Shown: positions 44,619 to 56,355, numbered from the stretch's first letter. The stretch is DNA of 64,000 nucleotides from Diphasiastrum complanatum (GCA_029204225.1 CM055101.1:28559475-28623474); one strand, 5' to 3'. Notes: generated by a model from the sequence alone, not told the origin. Program-made: numbers and translations.

Positions 44619-45838
44619 TCTGATTGGCCGAAAGTGAAATTTAGGCCTTGTACGATGGTTTTTCCTTGATAACTTTTTACTCCTTGCACTGATTGACCTA
44701 AGATTCTGACAATAGCTAGATCTGATGCAGATCTTTCCACTGATCTTGTTTGCAAGGATTCTCTTGTGTGAGGGTTGGCTGTGCGAGGAATCTTTAGCTA
44801 TTTTTGCAAATGAAAAACTTGATATCTCTTAGATTTTTGGGAAGTAACTCTCTCAAGGAGCACAGTAGCTGAATCTGGGTCAGATTTCACTATGGAAATC
44901 TTTACAAGAGTTAACTCTCGCACTAAGTAAAAATTTCACTGTATGCGAGGGTCCAGAACCACTATTTTGGCTTGATCTTCGCCAAATCTCTATACTAACT
45001 CTCGCAGGCTTCTTCACTGATGGAAATTAACATTCTAAATCGATTGAGGTGATCTGCAAGAGTTTTTACTAGAAATATTTGCTGGATCTTCACTTTTTAG
45101 TGATTTTTTAATACTTAAATCCAATTTTCTGCTCACTAAAATCAAAATAACTCTCGCAGGCTTTTCTATGTCCTGTTCTCATTGAGATGGAACTTCAGAA
45201 TCCTTTGCGAGAGTTCTTGCCCACTGGAACTGAAAATTTTGGTGTTTGTGAGGGTTCTCTGGTACTTTCCCGTCTTTTTTTCACTGGGAACTCTTGCACA
45301 AGCACTCAGACATCAAACTAGCTCTCGCAAGCTTCTCTGTGTTTTGGTCTCACTGAGATGGAACTTCAGAGGGCTCTGTGAGAGTTCTGGTGAAGATTTG
45401 AATTTTTTTGGATTTTTTTCAAGGGTTTTCTTGAATTTTTTATGATTTTTCTCTGATTTTTGCAATCTGCTTGGAACTAACTCTCGTAGGCTTCTATGCA
45501 AGTATGGGACAGTACCCTGGAGCTGCTGCCAGTCAGGCAAGGGTTAACTCTCACTGGTTTTGGAGATATTAAAATCTGATGAGATTTTAGGCTCTTTTTC
45601 CCTCCAAAATACAGATTGGTGTGTTTTTTGGGCTTTTTGGCTGGTGGGTTTGGGTTTCAAGCCCTTAAAGGCTGTTTAGGGCCTCCTCTACCCTCTCACA
45701 CCTCCTTCGCTAGCTATGAACAGTCCGAACACAAAAAAAAACAAAAAACAAACTCTAAACTCCCAAAAATCTACCTAAAACTACTCTAAAAAGCAAGAAA
45801 TAGCTAAAATGCAGCTACACTAGTTAGTGGAAACCTAT
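44619..45838 (-). other. Tat-like 5' leader with TGCGAGAG-type repeats
   Basis: No gene. TGCGAGAG/CTCTCGCA or close variants occur at about 44915, 44998, 45150, 45206, 45320, 45375 and 45480. A longer pair of units, from CTCTCGCAGGCTT through GAGATGGAACTTCAGA, repeats at 45150-45215 and 45320-45385. Confidence 0.55.
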
Positions 45839-45855
45839 CCCTGACAATGGCGCCA
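45839..45855 (-). promoter_or_regulatory. Tat-like primer-binding site
   Basis: TGGCGCCATTGTCAGGG on the minus strand, one base from the LTR. Resembles the TGGCGCCGTTGCCGGGG site (tRNA-Asp type) common in Tat and Athila elements. Confidence 0.8.
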
Positions 45856-45856
45856 C

Positions 45857-46645
45857 TATAGGGTCTTCGATCCGACGTTGTAGTATCCCTCCCGCCTGTC
45901 AACAAGGGTTAGTTCACTGGATAGGCACCTAACTATGCATAGATGCTACTTTTAGTGAGTTCCCTATTTTTTATCTAACTCTACCTCCACTAACACTACT
46001 CACACTAACTCTACTCTCCCTAAACTAACTTCATCATGATTGTTGGTGAAAGGCAAGGGTAGAATAGAAGAGGAAGAAGGGGAAGAGAGAAAGAGAGAGA
46101 TAGAGTTGAGGCGGAGGTTAGCTCAAAATCTCAAGATGCATGCTAATGGAAAAGCCATAACTATCAAAACAAGAACATAGAAATGCAAAAACTAGAAACA
46201 CACAACAAAAAGCATTAGCATGAGTGCTTAGCAAATGAGGATGCTTGGCTCTCCAAATTGGTAGAGTTTCGCCCTTCTCATTAAGCATGGAAATAGAGTA
46301 CAAATAATGCTTTTTTATAAAATGGGGAAGGCCCTTGCTCCAAAATCCTATTGGCTAATATTCACATTGATCCTATCCATTCATCTTGGACCCAACTTGA
46401 TCCAAGGGTCAACAAAAGGATTCATGTGAGTCCCAAATTGGACCCAACTAATCTCTAAGTTTAAATTTGACTTTGGGCCTAAAGTTTTATTTTACTTACA
46501 AAGGCCCCAAGTCTATTATTTTAATTACAACTTAGCTTGTTTGCTCATTGGGCCATGGGCTTATACGCGCAAGATGCCATGCCCTTGCAACACATTTTAT
46601 TGGACGATTTTATTTATTTACACTTCGTTGAGAATACTCCCAACA
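45857..46645 (-). repeat. Tat-like element 5' LTR
   Basis: 789 bp, direct copy of 26773-27590, with deletions such as in the AAGGGTC region near 46408. On the minus strand it starts TGTTGGGAGTATTC. The inner end is mutated (TATAGGG instead of TGTAGGG). Confidence 0.87.
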
Positions 46646-47008
46646 AAGAGAATCACCATTAGACATCTTGTATGTGAAGAATTTCCTTCATAGATGTAAC
46701 TTAGTAGTTACATCTCTCATGTCATATAGTGAGTTTAGAATGTCCCAAACGTCTTTTGAAGTTTTAGCTTCAGCTTTGTGTCCAATCTGTGTATCTGATA
46801 TATTGAGGATAATAATCGCGAAAGCCTTACTATTCTTCGATTTTCACTTTGAGTCTTCTGTGTCGTCTTCAGGTTTTATTTCTGTACTCATAACAACATC
46901 CCATAACTCGTTGGCAATTAGCAAGGTCTTCATCTTAAATTTCCACAAATGATAATTGGATCCATTCAGCTTCTCTGCAATAAGACCAACTTTACTTTGA
47001 GAATCCAT
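46646..47008 (-). pseudogene. copia Y gag N-terminus
   Basis: Starts MDSQSKVGLIAEKLNG at 47008, then NYHLWKFKMKTLLIANELWD and, further on, KFFTYKMSNGD just before the Tat-like element. A stop lies near 46842. Continues at 26767 in frame. UBN2/copia-type gag. Confidence 0.8.
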
Positions 47009-47202
47009 TTGGAACTTAGTCTGTCGATTGTATCGATGACGCTAAGATGTAGTAATGCCAACAATAGGAAATCAATTCTCTAATACTGAAACGATGAAAG
47101 AAACTGAAGAATATGATATCAATTTGATATTGTGAAAGATATCAAGTATTAGAGCTTTCGCTCTGACATCAAAATAATATTAGGCCCTAAAGAAGAATCA
47201 AC

Positions 47203-47214
47203 GCTCTGGTACCA
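47203..47214 (-). promoter_or_regulatory. copia Y primer-binding site
   Basis: TGGTACCAGAGC on the minus strand, abutting a CCGACA LTR end. Confidence 0.8.
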
Positions 47215-47327
47215 TGTCGGAAAGAGGTATGTGAAAGATAGGTCGAATAAGATTCGAATAAAAAGAATTGAACGACAAGGAAGAAAAACTTATCGTTCAC
47301 AGCGGAATAGACTATATTCCTCTTTCT
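47215..47327 (-). repeat. copia Y 5' LTR, inner end (truncated or interrupted)
   Basis: 113 bp ending CTTTCCGACA on the minus strand next to the primer site. It is cut at 47328 by the X-type LTR. It may resume at 48064. Confidence 0.5.
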
Positions 47328-48063
47328 TGATCTCGAATCATCTAACAATGTATTCATTGTACATCTACCATTCTGTCATCGTAGTTCAACTACTCCCTGA
47401 GTACAACAAAGTACTTAGTTAGATGACAAACATTTATTGTAATTAGATACAAGAATGAGGTATATAAATACACCTTCATCACACACTCTACGTGATGCTT
47501 CACCAACATAGCAAATGATATTGAGTATCCAAAATATGCCTCCATTCTGGTTGTAACATTTCATTGTTGTGTTGTTAACGATTTTAGTGTAATATAGCAG
47601 CAACACGCTTTTCATCTGGGACTAACGTAGATGTTTGCATGTTGTGATTTGAATACACCTTTCACTGTTTATTCACGCTCGTTCACTCACTTTGATCAGA
47701 ACACGGACGTTTACGACTCCTCAATTTTTGATCAGACGACGGTTGTCTTTGACGCTTGAGGAACTTGCATTATCATACTGCTTTATCACTTTGATATTAT
47801 GGTCTGAACTTCTTATCAAAATACATTTATAGTAATACCACACACCATCTCCAATCTCTTCGGCGGACTATACTCATTCATCTGTTTGAGTATGAACTAA
47901 TTTTTAAGATCTTGTGTTAGTAGGAATGCTTGAGCTGTGATCACATTTTGCATTTACATTCTTTCAGTTTCTTTTTACTTTCAGTAGCCCATAACAACAA
48001 GAGAGCTGTTTCGCAAATACTTTTCACTCTCTTCTTTATTCGCGTCCTACTGCTCCCCTCACA
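47328..48063 (+). repeat. second copy of the copia X LTR (solo or 3' LTR)
   Basis: 736 bp, same orientation as 20966-21678 with many substitutions. TATA GGTATATAAATAC near 47466. No purine tract precedes it, which argues against a simple 3' LTR. The flanks TTTCT (left) and TTTTCT (right) resemble a TSD, which would make it a solo LTR inside copia Y's LTR. Confidence 0.75.
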
Positions 48064-48517
48064 TTTTCTCCCACAAAAAGCATAAACAGATTCAAAGAAA
48101 ACATGAGAGATGGAACAAGGAGAAGAGCAAGGACATCCAAATGCAACTTGGTAGAGTTTTCACCTTCTTGATTGAAAATAAGAAATGAATTACAAATCAT
48201 CTCTATTTATAGTGAATTCTACGGCCCTTGGCCTCAAAGCCTATTGGCCAATTCCTACCTCCCTAATTATTTGAATTTGAATTTATAATTTGAGGGAGAA
48301 CCCACTTTTATTCACCAACTTGACTATTTGGCCCTGTGACATGTCATTTCCGCAATTTGGCTTCAAGTCCTTTTATTAACTGCTAATTATTTTAATAGGT
48401 ATGTGATCATCGGGTTGGACTTACACACACAGGGTGCCAAATCTCTCTCACTTGATAACTTTATAATAAATGAATAATCTAATTAGTGTTGCCTTGATAT
48501 CCACAAATCCTCCAACA
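48064..48517 (-). repeat. LTR-like segment
   Basis: On the minus strand opens TGTTGGAGGATTTGTGG (48517). Blocks CAACTTGGTAGAGTTTT (48146) and AAAGCCTATTGGCCAAT (48236) resemble the Tat LTR (CAAATTGGTAGAGTTTC; AAAATCCTATTGGCTAAT). CTATAAATAG lies near 48208. It is either the outer part of copia Y's LTR or of the older gypsy LTR (19769-20965). Confidence 0.5.
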
Positions 48518-48845
48518 ATCAAGGACCCTGATCGTTTACTACACTTATATTCAATTACTTTTAATATTCCTCTACATGCATAAAGCCTCGTCAATCACCA
48601 TGCATTGTTGCACATGTTCTAATTGGAGTGTCTGGGCCATCACAAGGTTATAAATTACATTTTTGGCCTAATTCAAAATGATGAGGTGTAACTAATAAAC
48701 TCGTACATTGGAGTGCCAATATCCATGCCAAGGATTATTCCCAATTCTTTGAACCAGACATGGACATAACACTTATGATCTTTCTAGCCCATTCATTCTA
48801 TCTTGTGCTAGCTGTTGTAAAGCTACCTTTACAAGCTTTACTTCC
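48518..48845. other. gene-free stretch
   Basis: Nothing recognised on either strand. Confidence 0.4.
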
Positions 48846-48943
48846 GGCGCCATCGGCGCCAGCTATGCCCCCGGCGCCAGCAGTGCCCTTGCTGCTCCCG
48901 GCGCCGCTCCCGGCGCCGCTGTGACCAGAATCCAGCCGGCGCC
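48846..48943. repeat. GGCGCC cluster
   Basis: The 6-bp palindrome GGCGCC occurs at 48846, 48855, 48873, 48900, 48912 and 48938, six times in 98 bp, within an AT-rich neighbourhood. It recurs at 49493 and 49841. The Gly/Ala-rich minus-strand frame across it (48798-49010) is probably a by-product. Confidence 0.75.
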
Positions 48944-49457
48944 AAGTTCCTATGGCTGAAAGTCTTTGATCGGTTCTAGCGAAGTCCAGAGAGCTCAGAT
49001 CGATGTGCAATCACCTCACACGATCTAGGCATGATTAAAGGAAGCCTGGGGATCAATAAAATCTAGAGAGAGAAAATGACTTTCTAGAAAGAGAAAATCC
49101 TAGAGAGAGAAAAACGTGCTTTACCAGCTTGGGTAGAGTGCTTGGTATGAGGGGGGGTGCCGAATCACACCAATACTATAAGGGAGTGCGGGTTGCGACT
49201 CAGGGCGAGCTCCAACCAAGTCTCAGCCTCCCTTGCTGGAATGTTGTCATGGCTCTCGCCTTGGCATGCTAGCGCCTCGGAGACTAGGGTCGGTCACACA
49301 CTTGAAATGTAACCTTCTCAGATTTATCAATAAAGTGGGATTTTTCTCAAACTGACTCTGATTACCTTCTGGGTTTCAGTGTTCGGTAAAAGCGCCAGTT
49401 GTAAGGCCGCTTTCAAAATTTTTAACTTGGCACATAGCTAAGGGTCGTATCTCGAGA
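48944..49457. other. gene-free, LTR-like debris
   Basis: GA-rich repeated phrases (CTAGAGAGAGAAAA near 49061 and 49091) and an AATAAA signal at 49329-49334 suggest old LTR sequence. No boundary could be fixed. Confidence 0.3.
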
Positions 49458-49527
49458 CGCCAGCGGTATGCCGTCGGGACCATTTGGTCCGTGGCGCCAG
49501 CGGTATGCTGTCGGGACCATTTGGTCC
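49458..49527 (+). repeat. 37-bp tandem duplication
   Basis: CGCCAGCGGTATGC with one variable base, then GTCGGGACCATTTGGTCC, appears at 49458-49490 and 49495-49527 with a single mismatch. Confidence 0.85.
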
Positions 49528-49559
49528 AGGAACTGGTTGTTTCCATATCTGTCATGGCT

Positions 49560-49915
49560 TGTGGTTCTGAGTGTTCCTTGCATGAACGTGAATGGCTGAG
49601 TTGGATGGCTTGCTTGGGTGGATGTTACCTGTTTATGGTTGTCCAGTCTGGCGTGGCGCTAGGTTGGCTTCCAGCGCTCATGACGAAGCTTTCAATTGGT
49701 TAAGTCTGATGTAAGTCAAACCGCTTGCTTGGAATGGATGTTACTCGTTTGTAACGAAGCTTCGAGTTAGTTAAGTTTGATGTATGTTGGGCGGCTTGCT
49801 TGGAGGGAAGTCACCCACATCGGGACCCCCGATCTGGCATGGCGCCAGGTTGGATCTCAATGTTGGTTTTCGGAACTTCAAGTTGGTTAAGTCTGATCGT
49901 TGTTGGCGAGTTGGC
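49560..49915 (+). repeat. imperfect tandem array
   Basis: Blocks GGCTTGCTTGG (49608, 49792; CGCTTGCTTGG 49722), ACGAAGCTTTCAATTGGTTAAG (49681) and variants at 49757 and 49877, and TGGCG(C)TAGGTTGG/TGGCGCCAGGTTGG (49650, 49840) recur in order. About three degraded units. Confidence 0.6.
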
Positions 49916-52900
49916 TGCTTGTATGTCAAGTGGGTTTGGATGGCAAGAGTTGAAGGCTGGAAAGCTAAGTCATGGTTTCCGGCTCCCTTTGGGATGCCTG
50001 CGCTTCACTAGCATATCATGGATACTTGCTAGCTAGTGCTTATCCTTATGCTATTCATAGTTGCACTTATTCTCTAAGTGGTTATGGTAGCATGAGATGC
50101 CATAGCTAGGATGTTAACAATATTATCGGTATGTAATTCCCATAGTTTGGAGGTGAGTTATACTGAAAATGTGTATAGGTTACTTGATTGGATTTGTTTA
50201 TTGTCCTTTGTGCAAGCTATTTAGGTTGTTGGTGACTTGTTAGTTTTGAAAGAAGTCTCTACATTATGTCAAGTTCAAGATGCCATTGAAACACCTATGA
50301 TACAATTGATTAAGAATCAATTTTTTCTCAATTTCAAAAGTTCATCTTTTTTATTCTTTTTTTTTAAGTGTATTGCATATTTTGAATCATTTTGCAAATT
50401 TTATTTTTTAGGATATTGTAGCCGTGCTTTTAACCATAGGTCTTTTACTTATGAGGAAACCTATATAAAAGAAATTTTATAAATCTACAATGTTGACCAT
50501 ATCAACAAAAGATGAGAACTTAAATGATTTAAACCATGTATTTCATGCCAACTGGAAATGCATATTGGGTATCTCCTTTGCTAAATGTAAGTATCTAGCT
50601 TATTGTATCGTGTTAAACCCTTGTTGTAAAAGAACAATACCCCTTCCTCTTGGAAAAGCTCTATTCTCTTTGTATGGTAGCAAATGATAGTAACTCTCTC
50701 ATGTTTTTCCATTGAAAATTTAATCTTTCAAATTCCCTTTGTGCCTATTTTATTTGTTTTATTTCTTGCTCTGCCAAATTGACTCCATACTCATCAAATA
50801 TCTAAATACTATGCATATTAGAATAGTAAACTGATTCTTCGACAAAAGAAAAAACCCATACACATATTGTTGCTTTTTGTTCACATCTATAGACTCCAAC
50901 AATCGATAACTGGTTGTAAAGCCATTCTTTTCAATGATTGTCAGTATTTTGTAAAATGTAAATTCTTTTCAGCAAGAATAAAAAGTGTATACTGAGATAG
51001 GTAGAGCCAAATTGGAGACATTAGTTCATATTGCAATTACAATATGAAGCTGGAAGCTCTCTAGTTTTGGAGCATGCAAAGAGCTCTATGGTGTCCTTTA
51101 CACACCTACAACCCAATTTGAGCTTGATTTTCCATTACCTCTTACCCAACTTGGCTATGATGGGAACATTGCAAGTAAGTTCCACCAAATGCTATTGAAA
51201 TCAACAATTTGAAATTTGGTTAAATAATAGTTAACAAAATAGAAAAAAAAATAGATAACAATATTCCTAAAGTTTGAGTTGGATGATATATGTGATGTCA
51301 ATCTTGAATTTTCATTTTTCATTAAGTGAATAAAAAAAATAACATCTTAGAAGCATTTGTTTTGATAAAAAAAGAGAACCATGCAAGAGAACAAAAAGTT
51401 TATCTATTGAAATCTAATTACAATCTACACAAATCTTGTTTTTAGCTTTGCTGTGATAACAATAAGCTATTGTGGTGGTTCTCTCAAAGTTGAGGTGTAT
51501 TTTTAGATGAGTTTGAGGTCAAACCTGAGTTCATTCTAAAGTCCCATCCTTTAAATTGCAATTTTTTTTTTCCCATTTTTCAACATGCATGGCAAAGTTG
51601 TTCATAACCATTCAGATCACCTTGTTTTGTTTTGAATAACTATCAAATATTCTGTGGCTTGACTAATTCTATAGTATCCTTTCATATTTACTAATAGATA
51701 ATGAAATACAATATGTTATCATTGAAGTCCTTGTAGTTGGTTGACATCCACTTTTTATTTTTATTTCCATTTGTGGTTATTTGCACTTTTTTTTGTGTGA
51801 CATATGTAGTCACTTGCACTAGTCTATGTAATCTGTTGCATAAATAATTATTGGCACCAAAAATACTTTATGCATAATATTGCATTGTACATCCACGTGA
51901 ATGCCAAGCCAAAAGGCTCCAAGGTATTCCTTATCAACAATCGCTAGCCAGATTCAAGCCCTCGTGTCGAAGTAGACACACCATCAGGTCTCATTCAACT
52001 TGGCTACTACTAAAGATTTAGGGCCCACTTATTTTTTGATGACTTTAGTGTTGTTTTGCATTAGCATCATGTACAATATTTGCACATTCACATTGTATGC
52101 ATTATCAAAATTTTAAATTGATGCAGAGAGTAATACTACAACACACTACATATTTTATGCGCGCAAGTGTAGAATGTGAGGCCAAATATGGTGCAAGCGC
52201 CAAGTCTCTAAATGGAGTAAGAGTCAAGATTAGAACTTGCATCAATATGGAAGAAATTTCCCCCTTCCCCAATTTGTTCCACTCTCCTTGAGGCAATATT
52301 AAGTTTAAGCTTGTATAAATTGATATATATCCTTGTGTAAATTGATATATCTCCTTGTGCTGAGCATCAAGTGTGGGTTCTTAGATCTCCATTTTCCATG
52401 TTTAGGTCAAGATTGAGGCAATATTAAGGATTTGAGCTTTGGTCTCTACTGCTTGGAGGCTCCTAAATTCTTGTTTTTCCACGTCTAGATTCACACCTAG
52501 GCATCTCCTGTTTTCACGGCGAGACCTAGATTCCCGTGAATGCGTAGATTTTAGCTTGGGTCTGCATTGCCACACTTGACACTCCCATGGGACAAGACTC
52601 AGGAGCCTAATAGGGTGGACGTCCACGTTTCAACTTCCCACTCTAAGGGAAGACTAACTTGGCAAAACCCTTGACTCTTCCATGTTGACGTTCACTATAC
52701 ATATATATCTAATATTGTATATGCCTGAAAAGTTGAAAGGAACCTGGAGGGGCATGACGCCCGTCAGCGTTCAAACCCTGCTGCGCCGCCTGAGTAAATG
52801 TGTATATACATACTACACGTGACAAAATAAATCACCCGGCCTTGAATTTGCAATAAATAAAACCATAAAACTATTGCCACAGGCTTATATAGTCATGGAT

Positions 52901-53440
52901 CCTGTCATAACTCACGAATAAATAAAATGCCTTTATAGTACAGTAAATGGACAGCCCCCCCCCCCTCTCACGCAATATATAAAAAGCTTCTCCATGTACA
53001 ATTCTGCGTCTACAGCACGCTAAGATTCTCCATTCCTCACCGTTAGATATTTGTAATGCCATCGATATGATGCCACGTGTAAGAGAATCGGCCATTCGAT
53101 GGCCTCCAAGTGGTGGTTTTGACGCGTGTGGCTCTACGATGTGTTCATATGCTGCTGCCGTCACAGGCCCCATAAAAATTTATTTAGAATAATATAATTT
53201 GTTGTTTGTTTTTTAATTAACAAAAGCGTGAAAATTATTTTGGGGTGTTAGTAAAATCGGATTATTAAATGGGAGCAGTCGGTTTGCTTATAATAAAAAA
53301 GAACAGTTAGTTGCATTTATTTTTATTAAAATAGAAAAAAATAAACAGTTATTTTTCACTTTTTGCGAAGCTCGCCTGCCGCATAACGAAACTTTTACGG
53401 CTATCCGGCGCTGCCACAAAGCCACATTAAGCCCCATGTG
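49916..53440. other. gene-free AT-rich intergenic region
   Basis: No retroelement protein, tRNA or convincing host gene found. Short frames at 50237-50687 and 52097-52626 have no recognisable domain. A C10 run lies near 52957. Confidence 0.5.
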
Positions 53441-53460
53441 GGACCTAGCCTACTTCCCGG

Positions 53461-53512
53461 CTACAAAAGCCCTCTATTCCTTCCCTTCTCTCTCTCTCTC
53501 TCTCTCTCTTTC
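53461..53512 (+). promoter_or_regulatory. candidate core promoter and pyrimidine patch of the BTB gene
   Basis: CTACAAAAGCCC (53461) is a possible TATA variant, followed by a CT-rich patch (53480-53510). Plant core promoters often carry a pyrimidine patch near the start site. No transcript evidence. Confidence 0.35.
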
Positions 53513-53598
53513 ATGGTCGCTCTCGCTTGCTCGTTCGGCTTTACGGTCTTCCGTGTTTCTTTGGTTCATTCATAGGCGGAGGCAAAGCAGCGAGGAGC

Positions 53599-53647
53599 GA
53601 GCGAGCGAGCGAGCGCAGGATTGATCGATCCATCCATCCATCCAGAG
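53599..53647 (+). repeat. 5' UTR short repeats
   Basis: (GAGC)n at 53599-53616 and (ATCC)n at 53628-53645 lie just before the start codon. Confidence 0.7.
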
Positions 53648-53650
53648 GCA

Positions 53651-53920
53651 ATGGCGAAGGTCCCCAAGCACGGGGCCGTGAACTGCCAGAGCTGCAACGT
53701 GCAGCTGTGTTTCGTGAAGACCAGGGCCTTCTTCGAGAGCGCCTACTGTGAGGTTTGTCATGAGATGAATGCCTCACGAACGCGCAGCGCTCTGCAGGAG
53801 AAGGAGGAGCAGCTCAAGTTCCTGCGCGGCTGGGACCCGTCCAGCATGCAACCGCCGCACACGGATGTGGTGTTCCAATCCTCTGATGGCAAATTCGTGC
53901 AGGCACACAAAGCCGTCCTG
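53651..53920 (+). CDS. BTB/POZ domain protein, exon 1 (At4g08455-like)
   Basis: First coding exon, 90 codons from ATG 53651 to a GTGAGC donor at 53921 (phase 0). N-terminus has a CxxC pair (residues 12 and 15) and a second CxxC pair (33 and 36), a possible zinc-binding motif; then a charged helix (SALQEKEEQLKFLRGW, 46-61), and the start of a BTB fold (HTDVVFQSSDGKFVQAHKAVL, 70-90). Arabidopsis At4g08455 has the same order: Cys pairs, helix, then TDVVL...VPAHRVVLASRSP. Such proteins are thought to act as CUL3 ubiquitin-ligase adaptors (family knowledge). The exon is GC-rich, unlike its surroundings. The continuing frame stops four codons into the intron. The rest of BTB was not found in the window, so the gene is split by a very long intron or truncated. 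Confidence 0.85.
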
Positions 53921-56355
53921 GTGAGCGCTCGTTAATCCTTTCGTGAATTAGTTGCGCTCATTATTATCTGCGTATTTGAGGTTGCTTAAGCGTGAAATTC
54001 TTGTCGTAACGCTTCTGTTAAGTCCATTACGTACTGAAACGCACTGTCCATCAAAAGGGGCAAACCGCGTTGCCGCTCCCTTAAAGTCTTGCTCGATAAA
54101 GAATAAATAAGAATTCGTTATCTTCGAGATTTTTGGCATTAACAACAAAAGTTGTACTGGAGTCTTTTCACCGGATAATTTTAAAAATGTTCCAAATTGT
54201 GTGGTGTACAATTCAGTGCGCCACCATGATAATCTAATAATCTGTGTACCAGTTTGAAGCTTTCGTGATAACAAATGTTTTTTGAGCTTTTTAAGATTTA
54301 TTGGAAAGAAAATACTCAAAGAGCCATCTCCTTTAACATCAATACTGGCCATTAGGAAATTTTATAAGTTATTATAGATTTGATCAGGAGGAGGTTTCAG
54401 GCGCGTCTATAGTCTCGCCATCGTTTTCTCCGGTAAATCTTGTGAGATTCAGAAAGATTTAACCAGAATTAAATCGAGCCTTAGTGCCAGGAGGTTAGAT
54501 TCATCAAACATGCTAGGCTGAGGTTATACAAAAATGGAAGCACACGATGGCTGGTCTGCTACTTACTCTTAATGAAGATTTGAAGCCAATAGGAAGACCA
54601 CATCGCCAAGCATCCTAATAAGGGGATTCTTTGAAGGACTTTTTTGGATTTCAATCTGCGCAATCTTTGAAGGCTTCCATCCTGGTAATGAAATGGTAGT
54701 TTCTAGGATACGGATTAAGCTATCCAAGACTTTATAGAGTAGAAGTGTATTCTGCTGCAATATATCACGATCTACATGCAGAAGCACGATGGCGTGCAAG
54801 ATCACATTTACAGTGGTCAGTACGTGACTATTTCTTGCCAGTCGAGTGTCAACCCACAGTTTGAGCTGGATGTATGTTTTCCAGAATATTTATGGTATTG
54901 ACTTGATTGTAACGTCTATAGTGGGAACAAGATTAGCTAAACAAAAGTAAAGGCTTCTTCAAGCAAGAAACAATTATGGCTTACCAACATTATGTACCTG
55001 CCAGACTTGAATGCAGAAATTTAAGCTGAAGCATTTATTAGCCATATATTGTTTGAAGCTTTGAAACATTTTTATGGGGCCTGTGATGGCAGCAGCATGC
55101 TGCTGCTGCGCTGAACATACACGTATTGAATATGTCAAAAGTCAAACATACTTTTGCATGTTGATAGTAATTCATAACACAGGCTAAAGCAGGGTTAAAC
55201 CTGTGAATTCCTTCAGTTTTCACTCAGAACAGGCTTGAATCCTTTATAGGTTGCACATCTTATACTTCTCTATTTCTAGAATTGATGTATTGAGTGTTCC
55301 TTGTATGCTAAAAGCATTCTAATCATCTCGTTACAATCCTTAATTCGTGAAGGTTGTCACAAAGGATAGCAACCAACAAACATGCACCAAATTTAAATCA
55401 AGGAATACTCAAAGCATCATCAAACTTACAAAGAAGTATCTATTCCACAATCACTTATACAAATATATACTGGTTTTGGGTTGATGTACTCATGTAATGT
55501 AGTACATATTTTTGTCAGAAAATTTATCATCAATGTCTTTGAGACTCGTTCCAATTGGAAAAAGAGCCTTTTGAAGAAAGTTAGAGCTTGATGTCCTTTG
55601 GAGCACTTTTTGGTCTCTTAGTTTAGTTGCATTATTTGGTCCTTGATGTAGTATATTTTGAAGGGCCCCATTGATTGAGAATTGCGCCTTGGATTGGAAT
55701 AAGGTTGGGGGATCTTAGCTTTAATGCTATAGTAACTTCTTGAAAGGTTCCCTTCTCTGCCAATCATTTCACAACTTATGATTTGATGTTTATGTGTGTT
55801 TGTTGGAGAAGCTTGTAGGACATGCACACCTATGTCTTGTTTGTTGTGTGATATTTTTCTAGAATAATTCTGTTTGACTAATATTTTGTTGTCTATTATT
55901 CTTCATGTGATATTTGTTCATAAGTTGGTCTCTTGTAGCGCTCTCCCAAGCAAGAACATTTTACCCATTTTCTTCTTCTCTTTTGGTTGCCCATCATCAT
56001 TTTGCCCTCTCCATCATCCCAATTTCTCTCCCGCTCATGTAGACTTGATTGTCTCTTTTCATTGCCTACTCATTCACGCCATTAGTCCTATTGTAACAGC
56101 GTTTATTCCTTGTCCCAATATTTTTAGACCTGACAGTTATACATTTTTAATGATTTGTAATTATTGCAATGACTTGGCATTGACCTGTGGTGACCGTTGT
56201 AATTAAGTGGTAATTAGTTTATATTGGACCTCAAGAGCCGTGCTTAGCTTTGGCATGGGGTACTTGGTCATTTATTTGGATTGGTTGGATTGACTTAAGT
56301 AAAAGAGTTGATTGGTCAATAGGACATGTCATATGAGACACTTGGCCCAATGTAT

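Larger units (their letters stand above)
26773..46645 (-). mobile_element. Tat-like giant Ty3/gypsy retrotransposon (host of two further insertions)
   Basis: Outer span 19.9 kb; about 12.7 kb after removing copia-2 and the 813-bp dimer. LTRs at 26773-27590 and 45857-46645. Primer site TGGCGCCATTGTCAGGG. Gag with several Cys/His motifs, pol without chromodomain, then a long extra ORF before the 3' LTR. The flanks AAGAT (26768-26772) and AAGAG (46646-46650) match at 4 of 5 bases, and the interrupted copia Y gag frame resumes across it (GDSL then HSHINRFK). Tat, Ogre and Retand elements are known for this size, primer type and extra ORF; the Tat assignment rests on that architecture. RT and RNase H are partly deleted. 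Confidence 0.85.

Noticed and set aside
48798-49010. Gly/Ala/Ser-rich 70-residue protein
   Set aside because: Arises from the GGCGCC cluster; no promoter, splice or homology support.
53541-53777. Minus-strand frames across the BTB exon
   Set aside because: Antisense of a GC-rich exon; the plus-strand BTB reading has domain support.
55874-56206. 110-codon plus-strand frame
   Set aside because: Hydrophobic, AT-rich and without homology that I recognise; consistent with chance in an intron.
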